Below, piece after piece: positions 1 through 5,079 of a stretch of 5,079 bases of DNA. The stretch comes from Ignavibacteria bacterium (GTDB lineage: Bacteria; Bacteroidota; Ignavibacteria; UBA10030; UBA6906). The position numbers and the translations under genes are program-made. The DNA is taken from positions 1 to 5,079 of the forward strand of contig JAOUDE010000212.1 in assembly GCA_029859455.1 (NCBI GenBank), read 5' to 3'. The notes beneath the pieces were generated by a model, which saw nothing but the letters and a program-made list of their open reading frames with translations, did no database searches and had not been told where the DNA came from. How positions within the stretch are numbered: the stretch's first letter is position 1; each line of letters opens with the position of its first letter.

Positions 1-1
1 C

Positions 2-1186
2 ACATTCCGAGTTCCATGGATGGACGACCAGGGAGAGATCCACATCAATCGCGGATATCGGATTGAAATGAACAGCGCGATCGGTCCGTACAAGGGAGGG
101 TTGAGATTCCACCCATCCGTCAATCTCGGAATCCTGAAATTTCTTGCATTTGAACAGGTATTCAAGAACAGTCTCACCACCCTTCCGATGGGTGGTGGTA
201 AGGGAGGTTCTGATTTCGATCCGAAGGGTCGCAGTGACAACGAAGTGATGCGCTTCTGTCAGAGTTTCATGTCGGAATTGTTCCGGCACATCGGCCCGAA
301 CACCGATGTACCGGCAGGTGACATCGGTGTCGGCGGCAGGGAGATCGGCTACCTCTTCGGACAGTACAAGAAGCTCCGGAACGAATTTACCGGCGTTCTG
401 ACCGGAAAGGGTCTTCAGTGGGGCGGTTCACTGATTCGTCCCGAAGCCACAGGCTACGGATCGGTCTATTTTGCGGCCGAGATGCTCGGGACACGCGGTG
501 AAACGCTCGAGGGGAAGACCTGTCTGGTCTCCGGAAGCGGGAACGTCGCGCAATTCACAATCGAAAAGATCATCGACCTCGGCGGCAAGGTGGTCACCGC
601 CTCCGATTCCAACGGTTATATCTACGACGAAAGCGGGATCGACAAGAAGAAACTACAGCAGATCATGGAGATCAAGAACGTCCGCCGCGGCCGGATCAAG
701 GAGTATGTCGATGCGAATCCCGTCGCTGTCTTCACCCAGGTCGACAGCTCGGGTGAAGAGAATCCGCTCTGGAGTCACAAGGCTGACTGTGCCTTTCCGA
801 GCGCGACACAGAATGAGATCTCCGAGAAGGATGCACGCAACCTGCTCAAAAACGGTGTGTACCTCGTTTCGGAAGGAGCGAACATGCCGACAACGGCGGG
901 CGGTGTGAATACGTTTCTCGACGCCGGCATCCTTTATGGACCGGGCAAAGCGGCAAATGCCGGCGGCGTGGCGACCTCGGGACTGGAGATGGCGCAGAAC
1001 AGCATGCGTCTCCCCTGGCCGCGGGAAGAGGTAGACAAACGTCTCCACCACATCATGAAAGAGATCCACAAAACCTGCGTCGATGTCGCGGAGCGGTTCG
1101 GCACACCGGGCAACTATGTCAATGGAGCAAATATCGGCGGGTTTATCAAAGTCGCCGATGCAATGATGGATCAGGGTCTGGTCTGA
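2..1186 (+). CDS. gdhA: NADP-specific glutamate dehydrogenase, 5'-truncated by the window edge
   Basis: This enzyme makes L-glutamate from 2-oxoglutarate and ammonium with NADPH, in the cytoplasm, and links carbon metabolism to nitrogen assimilation. The frame is open to the left edge: translation from base 2 gives TFRVPW and then MDDQGEI, a typical GDH segment. The ATG at 20 is therefore internal. Compared with the E. coli enzyme (447 residues), roughly 55 N-terminal residues are missing. Visible landmarks are the substrate-binding block IGPYKGG (Lys at 92-94), a second Lys at 164-166, the catalytic Lys at 200-202 in PMGGGKGGSDFDPKG, and the catalytic Asp at 320-322 in PAGDIGVGGRE. The Rossmann loop GSGNVA is at 533-550, followed by the ASDS segment typical of the NADP-type bacterial hexamer. 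EGANMPTT and PGKAANAGGVATSGLEM follow near the C-terminus. No frameshift or missing catalytic residue was seen. A strong terminator follows, so it is probably transcribed separately from the next gene. Confidence 0.97.
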   Translation, partial: TFRVPWMDDQGEIHINRGYRIEMNSAIGPYKGGLRFHPSVNLGILKFLAFEQVFKNSLTTLPMGGGKGGSDFDPKGRSDNEVMRFCQSFMSELFRHIGPNTDVPAGDIGVGGREIGYLFGQYKKLRNEFTGVLTGKGLQWGGSLIRPEATGYGSVYFAAEMLGTRGETLEGKTCLVSGSGNVAQFTIEKIIDLGGKVVTASDSNGYIYDESGIDKKKLQQIMEIKNVRRGRIKEYVDANPVAVFTQVDSSGEENPLWSHKADCAFPSATQNEISEKDARNLLKNGVYLVSEGANMPTTAGGVNTFLDAGILYGPGKAANAGGVATSGLEMAQNSMRLPWPREEVDKRLHHIMKEIHKTCVDVAERFGTPGNYVNGANIGGFIKVADAMMDQGLV

Positions 1187-1212
1187 CCCGTCCCATCGGA
1201 GCACACCATCAG

Positions 1213-1241
1213 ACGGAGCGATGAACATCGCTCCGTTTTTT
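1213..1241 (+). terminator. Rho-independent terminator of gdhA
   Basis: A perfect 10-bp inverted repeat (1213-1222 with 1227-1236, ACGGAGCGAT/ATCGCTCCGT) encloses a GAAC tetraloop. It runs directly into six T residues at 1236-1241. It starts 26 bases after the gdhA stop, the expected place for an intrinsic terminator. It separates gdhA from the fusion gene that starts at 1279. Confidence 0.9.
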
Positions 1242-1251
1242 GTTATATATT
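1241..1251 (+). promoter_or_regulatory. possible weak extended -10 element for the fusion gene
   Basis: The AT-rich stretch TGTTATATATT follows the gdhA terminator and is the only -10-like sequence in the 37-base gap before the ATG at 1279. It resembles an extended -10 (TG-n-TATATA). No -35 match lies at the proper distance, because that region is taken up by the terminator stem. A promoter is expected here on positional grounds since the terminator should block read-through, but the sequence support is weak. Confidence 0.25.
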
Positions 1252-1278
1252 CCGGTTGCCACACACGGTTTCCACCTG

Positions 1279-4200
1279 ATGACTGAGACCTCCCATATCG
1301 AATTTGACCGCCGCTGGGTAGAACAGCGGTACGGCGCGCGGTTCCAGGCTTTCCAGAACCTCATGCCATGGCGGATCAGGGACGTGTTGATTATCTCAAG
1401 CCTGTACGACCTCTACCTGTTCGAGGAAGACGGGCGGTTGTATGAGCAGATCCGCAATGAGTACCAGGATCTGTACCTCAGTCATTTCCCCGAGTTCACC
1501 AGGGTTTCGAGCGGCAAAGAGGCGCTGGACCTCCTCCACCAGGGAAAAACCTTTGATCTGATTATCACTACCCTGCACATCGAGGACATGTCCGTCCTGA
1601 AGCTCGGGAGGGCAATTCGCGAAACAGGCCGCGATACCAGTATTGTTCTGCTGGCATTTGACAACAGCGAGGTGCGGGATATCCTGCACAGACGTGAAGC
1701 GAATATCTTCGACCGGATGTTCATCTGGCAGGGAGATTTCCGGCTCATCGTTGCGATCATCAAGACGATTGAAGATGGCAACAATGTTGCCAACGACACC
1801 GAGGCGGTCGGCGTGCAATCGATCATCCTGATCGAAGACAGTATCGAGTATTTTTCCTCTTTCCTTCCGGTCGTCTATTCAGAGGTACTGAAGCAATCGT
1901 ACAGACTGATCATCGAGAGCGTCAGTCTTTCCGACCGTTATCTCCGGATGCGGGCGCGGCCCAAGATTCTGCTTGCAAGCAGCTACGAGGAGGCATGGTC
2001 GTACTATGAGAAGTACGAGGAGTGTCTGCTCGGAATTATTTCTGACGTTGACTATGAACGGAACGGGAAGCAGCATCCCACCGCAGGCCTCGAGTTTTCC
2101 CGGGAGGTCCGCGAACGAAACCCCGATCTTCCGATTATTCTCCAGTCGACCAATGCCAGCTTCGAAGAGCCGTCGCGTAAGATCGGGACCGGGTTTCTGC
2201 TGAAACATTCACCGGTTTTCCTGTATGAGCTGCGCGAGTTCATCGCGCACCACTTCGGGTTCGGGGACTTCATCTTCCGGCTTCGAAACGGGGACGAGGT
2301 CGGAAGGGCATCCGACCTCAAATCACTCGAGGAACGCCTGCACGAAGTTCCGGCCGAGAGCATCCTCTTCCATGCCGAGCGGAATCATTTCTCTGCCTGG
2401 CTCAAAGCGCGCACAGAGTTCGGCCTGGCCCGTGAACTCAAGCCGCAGAGGGTTTCCGATTACGATTCAACCGAAGCCCTCCGGGCGTATCTCATTGCCT
2501 CCCTCCGGGAATACCGCATTATCCGTCAGGGAGGAAGTGTGATCGAGTTCAACAAGGAAACCTATCTTCCCTCCCGGGGGCTTGCCAGGATTGGCGGAGG
2601 ATCGATCGGAGGAAAGGCGCGTGGCCTCGGGTTTGTCAACACACTGATCGCGGGCCATTTGATCGCCGAACGGTACGAAGGGATCCGCATCGGCGTTCCG
2701 CCCGGTATTGTCCTTGGCACAGAAGTGTTTGACCGGTTCATGGAGGAAAATGATCTGCTCGAATATGCACTGCAGGAACAGGACGACCAGGCGCTGGTCC
2801 GCCGTTTCCTCGACACAGGCCCGTTCCCGAGGAAGGTAACATCCGACCTGTCTTCTTTCCTTGATCAGACACCCTACCCGCTGGCTGTCCGTTCATCGAG
2901 CCTTCTCGAGGATTCCCAGTACCACCCCTTTGCCGGTATCTATGCCACCTACATGATTTCGAACAACCAGCGGGCCCGGCGCGCACGACTTCTCGAACTG
3001 ACCAATACGATCAAGAAAGTGTATGCGTCGACCTATTGCCGGGCCGCCAAGGAATATGTCAAGATGACTTCTGTCAGACTTGAAGAGGAAAAGATGGCGG
3101 TGGTGCTTCAACGTGTCGTCGGCAGCACGCACGAGAACAGATTCTATCCTGATTTCGCCGGGGTAGCGCGTTCGTATAACTTCTATCCGATTGCTCCGCA
3201 GCAGCCGGATGACGGGATCGCCGCCTTGGCTCTCGGACTTGGCAAGACAGTCGCCGAGGGAGGAAGGGGCGTCCGGTTCTGCCCCCGGTTCCCCAAGCAT
3301 GTGTTCCAGTTCTCATCTCCAAAGGAGGCTCTGTCCAACAATCAGACTCATTTCTATGCCCTCAAGCTTGACTCACACGGGGCTGTGCTGGATGTCGCTC
3401 AGGACCACTTCGTTCACCGCTATCCCACCAGCGTTGCGGAACACGACGGTCCACTCGCCCGTATCGGGTCCACCTATTCGCACGAAAACGATACGATCAC
3501 GGAGGGACTCTCACGGTCTGGAACCCGCCTTGTTTCCTTTGCCCCGCTGCTCCAGCACAACAATTTTCCGTTGGGGGAAATTATTGATGTACTTTTGAAG
3601 ATCGGTAGCTGGGGAATGGGCACGCCGGTCGAAATGGAGTTTGCCGTCAACCTCACGACCGCGAGCGGGACGCCGATGGAGTTTGCGTTGCTTCAGATCA
3701 GACCTCTTGCGGCAAGGACAGGCGAACTGGAAGAACTGGATTTCGAGGAGATCGAAGGCCCGGAACTTCTCTGTGAAAGCGATCAGGTTCTCGGCAACGG
3801 TATGATCCGCGATATCGCGGATATCGTCGCGGTTCCGGTCGATGGATTTGACCGGTCGACCACGATCGATGTTGCCCGGGAGATCGCCACATTGAACACG
3901 AAATTGATGAAGGAAGGGCGCCCCTATCTCCTCATCGGCCCGGGCCGTTGGGGAAGTCTCGATCCATGGCTGGGCATTCCGGTTAAATGGGAGCAGATCT
4001 GCGGTGCACGCGCCGTGGTGGAATCCGGATTCGGTGACATCGACATCGTCCCGTCACAGGGATCGCATTTCTTTCAGAACATTACTTCGTTCCAGGTTGC
4101 ATATTTCACCGTGAATCCAAGGAGTGAAGGGAGCCGGCTTGACTGGGAATGGCTTCAACGGTTTGAACCTGCGGAACGGATGGACCATGCGATCCACTAC

Positions 4201-4284
4201 AGGTTCGATACTCCTTTGACAGTCAAAGTGAATGGCCACCAGCGGAAAGGGGTGATTCTGAAGCCGGGGTACGAGGAGGAGTAG
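1279..4284 (+). CDS. Receiver-receiver-PPDK_N (ATP-grasp) fusion protein lacking the PEP synthase catalytic halves
   Basis: The protein has 1001 residues, counted from the ATG at 1279. The in-frame TTG at 1240 is rejected because it lies inside the T-run of the gdhA terminator. Domain order: (1) residues about 33-160, a degenerate receiver with Thr98 where the phosphorylated Asp belongs and no acidic pair; (2) about 182-325, a receiver with acidic pair Glu186/Asp187, acceptor Asp256, Ser290/Thr291 and Lys309, and a first helix about 25 residues longer than usual; (3) about 330-430, a charged helical linker containing NHFSAWLKARTEF; (4) about 435-811, a PPDK_N ATP-grasp domain with GGKARGLG (Lys446), AVRSSSLLED (Arg538), ALGLGKTVAEGG (653-662), VEMEF (Glu785, Glu787) and LLQIRPL (Gln806, Arg808), matching C. 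symbiosum PPDK residues K22, R92, D321/E323, Q335 and R337; (5) about 812-1001, an unassigned domain with GPGRWGS (887-893) and QGSHFFQN (927-934). No transmembrane segment or signal peptide is seen. There is no TCHAAI-type phosphohistidine domain and no PEP-binding barrel, so it is not a complete PEP synthase or PPDK. Inferred role: a signal-controlled ATP-dependent phosphotransferase or ATP/AMP sensor with unknown partner. No Shine-Dalgarno sequence precedes the start. Confidence 0.9.
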   Translation: MTETSHIEFDRRWVEQRYGARFQAFQNLMPWRIRDVLIISSLYDLYLFEEDGRLYEQIRNEYQDLYLSHFPEFTRVSSGKEALDLLHQGKTFDLIITTLHIEDMSVLKLGRAIRETGRDTSIVLLAFDNSEVRDILHRREANIFDRMFIWQGDFRLIVAIIKTIEDGNNVANDTEAVGVQSIILIEDSIEYFSSFLPVVYSEVLKQSYRLIIESVSLSDRYLRMRARPKILLASSYEEAWSYYEKYEECLLGIISDVDYERNGKQHPTAGLEFSREVRERNPDLPIILQSTNASFEEPSRKIGTGFLLKHSPVFLYELREFIAHHFGFGDFIFRLRNGDEVGRASDLKSLEERLHEVPAESILFHAERNHFSAWLKARTEFGLARELKPQRVSDYDSTEALRAYLIASLREYRIIRQGGSVIEFNKETYLPSRGLARIGGGSIGGKARGLGFVNTLIAGHLIAERYEGIRIGVPPGIVLGTEVFDRFMEENDLLEYALQEQDDQALVRRFLDTGPFPRKVTSDLSSFLDQTPYPLAVRSSSLLEDSQYHPFAGIYATYMISNNQRARRARLLELTNTIKKVYASTYCRAAKEYVKMTSVRLEEEKMAVVLQRVVGSTHENRFYPDFAGVARSYNFYPIAPQQPDDGIAALALGLGKTVAEGGRGVRFCPRFPKHVFQFSSPKEALSNNQTHFYALKLDSHGAVLDVAQDHFVHRYPTSVAEHDGPLARIGSTYSHENDTITEGLSRSGTRLVSFAPLLQHNNFPLGEIIDVLLKIGSWGMGTPVEMEFAVNLTTASGTPMEFALLQIRPLAARTGELEELDFEEIEGPELLCESDQVLGNGMIRDIADIVAVPVDGFDRSTTIDVAREIATLNTKLMKEGRPYLLIGPGRWGSLDPWLGIPVKWEQICGARAVVESGFGDIDIVPSQGSHFFQNITSFQVAYFTVNPRSEGSRLDWEWLQRFEPAERMDHAIHYRFDTPLTVKVNGHQRKGVILKPGYEEE

Positions 4285-4286
4285 GA

Positions 4287-4709
4287 TTACTTTGTTTTCG
4301 GTGAGGAGGCCGGTTTTCCCGCCACTTCGCTGATTGCCTGCTTGATCTCGTGCATATCCATCCTCCCCTTCCTGAGGTAGCGAACATCCTGCATCTGAAG
4401 CTCCAGCACTTCCTTCGCGCTCAGTTCCCGCCCGCTGATGATGAGGATCGGAATGTTCTTCGTTTCCGGATCACCCTTCAGCTCACCGATGAACTCCATC
4501 CCTCCCTTCTTCCGGAGGGCCAGGTCCATCAGGATGGCAGATGGATTGTGTTTCTTCGCCCAACCCAGAATATCCTCTTCTTCAACCGGAAACTGAACAC
4601 CGGCAAACCCCATATCCTCAATCAGGTACTTCATCAGATTTGAGAAATCGTCGCTATCTTCTACGATCAGAATGGATCGCTTCTCCTCCGGTTGGGCAGT
4701 CTTGGGCAT
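4287..4709 (-). CDS. Single-domain response regulator (CheY-like receiver only)
   Basis: A stand-alone receiver of 140 residues with no output domain, likely to pass on or sequester phosphoryl groups or to act by protein-protein contact. All key residues are present, numbered from the ATG at 4709: acidic pair Glu17/Asp18 in ILIVEDSDD, acceptor Asp62 in AILMDLAL, Ser92 in ILIISGRE, and Lys114 in YLRKG. The usual Pro after the acceptor strand is missing (ALRKKGG). Residues 1-11 and the last 10 or so (PASSPKTK) are polar tails. An upstream TTG at 4772 would add 21 residues but is rejected, because a -35/-10 promoter overlaps that codon and places transcription start near 4754. No Shine-Dalgarno sequence is visible. 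The gene converges on the receiver/ATP-grasp fusion with two bases between stop codons, suggesting but not proving a shared pathway. No histidine kinase is in the window. Confidence 0.92.
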   Translation of the reverse strand: MPKTAQPEEKRSILIVEDSDDFSNLMKYLIEDMGFAGVQFPVEEEDILGWAKKHNPSAILMDLALRKKGGMEFIGELKGDPETKNIPILIISGRELSAKEVLELQMQDVRYLRKGRMDMHEIKQAISEVAGKPASSPKTK

Positions 4710-4760
4710 TGCGTTCGCTGTTTGGGAAACGTTATTGGATTGACAGGAAAGGTTGATAAA

Positions 4761-4789
4761 ATAATACGGCAATCAGGGCAAGAAGTCAA
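4761..4789 (-). promoter_or_regulatory. sigma70-like promoter of the single-domain response regulator
   Basis: Read on the minus strand, TTGACT (4784-4789) is followed by exactly 17 bases and then TATTAT (4761-4766). These match the -35 and -10 consensus at five of six positions each, with ideal spacing. Transcription would start near 4754, giving a leader of about 45 bases before the ATG at 4709. This decides the start of the downstream gene. The pattern is clear by eye, but sigma-factor preference in this organism is unknown. Confidence 0.6.
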
Positions 4790-4858
4790 CCTCCCGCAGA
4801 GTGTGGAACAGATGCCCCTCCCCAATATGGTCCTGATGGTCCGATGGCGGAGGTTTGG

Positions 4859-5079
4859 CTATTTCTGCATATTCCCCGGACGGGCATTCAGGGACCAGTC
4901 ATACGGAAAGTAGTCGAATTCCAGGTCCTCCGACCAGAGCAGTTTCTTTGCTTCCGGGTCTGTCACATACCTGGCAAGGAAGAGCCTCACACTCCCGGCG
5001 TCCTCCTCAAAATCAGATTCATACCAGTCAAAAATCCTTGAGATCGTCACGGTCCCGTCTGCCGTATCGAACCGGTTCA
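4859..5079 (-). CDS. C-terminal end of a DUF547-family protein, 5' part beyond the window
   Basis: This frame is open from the right edge to a TAG at 4859-4861 and supplies the last 72 residues of a protein. The GTG at 5050 is internal: reading on past it adds NRFDTADGT before VTISRIFDWYESDF. A SRIFDWYxxDF-like segment, then a helix with LFLARYV, then a terminal FDYFPYDWSLN block matches the C-terminal end I recall for DUF547 (PF04784) proteins, whose function is unknown and which are often exported. Any signal peptide would lie outside the window, so location cannot be judged. It reads in the same direction as the response regulator, with 149 bases between its stop and that gene's ATG. No terminator hairpin with a T-run was found in between, so read-through is possible. 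Confidence 0.7.
   Translation of the reverse strand, partial: NRFDTADGTVTISRIFDWYESDFEEDAGSVRLFLARYVTDPEAKKLLWSEDLEFDYFPYDWSLNARPGNMQK

Noticed and set aside
471..908. 145-codon plus-strand frame inside gdhA
   Set aside because: The product is rich in Arg and Ser with no motif, as expected from an out-of-frame reading of a GC-rich gene.
653..1264. 203-codon open frame on the minus strand opposite gdhA
   Set aside because: It is fully antisense to a well-supported gene and crosses its terminator. Its protein has no recognisable domain, and its openness is explained by the codon bias of gdhA.
1240..1278. TTG start extending the fusion protein by 13 residues
   Set aside because: The codon begins in the T-run of the gdhA terminator, and the extra residues add nothing resembling a domain.
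2893..3300. 135-codon minus-strand frame opposite the ATP-grasp region
   Set aside because: A shadow of the fusion gene: no motifs, no ribosome site, and entirely contained in a confident coding region.
3811..3828. Tandem 9-base repeat (GATATCGCG GATATCGTC) in the fusion gene
   Set aside because: It encodes Asp-Ile-Ala/Asp-Ile-Val within a normal coding stretch. It has two imperfect copies only and no sign of function.
1279..4284. Calling the large gene phosphoenolpyruvate synthase (ppsA) or PPDK
   Set aside because: Only the ATP-grasp part is present. The phosphohistidine motif and the TIM barrel are missing and the front half is receiver domains.
4350..4643. 97-codon plus-strand frame opposite the response regulator
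   Set aside because: The minus-strand frame carries all five receiver signature residues. This plus-strand reading has no motif.
4827..4847. Short repeats ATGGTCC, ATGGTCC, ATGG between the DUF547 end and the response regulator promoter
   Set aside because: The units are too short and irregular to call an operator or repeat array, and there is no dyad symmetry.

Overview
The window looks like ordinary bacterial chromosome with moderately high GC (about 55% by eye). It holds four protein-coding genes and no RNA genes, mobile elements or CRISPR. The layout is a plus-strand pair (glutamate dehydrogenase, then a large receiver/ATP-grasp fusion) converging on a minus-strand pair (the C-terminal end of a DUF547-type protein, then a stand-alone receiver). 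None of the visible starts has a convincing Shine-Dalgarno sequence. That, plus the receiver/PPDK_N fusion, loosely suggests the Bacteroidota/Chlorobiota/Ignavibacteria side of the tree. This placement is a low-confidence inference.

Left part (2-1241): the 3' nine-tenths of gdhA, an E. coli-type hexameric NADP-dependent glutamate dehydrogenase, cut by the window edge. It is followed by a strong intrinsic terminator at 1213-1241.

Centre (1279-4284): a 1001-residue protein with a degenerate receiver domain, a second receiver with all phosphorylation residues and an enlarged first helix, a helical linker, a PPDK_N/PEP-synthase-type ATP-grasp domain with its key ATP-binding residues, and an unassigned C-terminal domain of about 190 residues. 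The swivelling phosphohistidine domain and PEP/pyruvate TIM barrel of true PEP synthase or PPDK are absent. It is therefore neither enzyme, although automatic annotation would probably name it so. It is the most interesting object in the window: a two-component signal apparently wired into an orphan phosphotransferase half-reaction or ATP sensor.

Right part (4287-5079, minus strand): a 140-residue single-domain response regulator whose stop codon lies two bases from the stop of the fusion gene, with a good sigma70-like promoter upstream. Further upstream on the same strand are the last 72 residues of a DUF547 protein that runs off the window. The receiver-only protein and the receiver-bearing fusion are plausible partners in one phosphorelay, but only proximity supports this.
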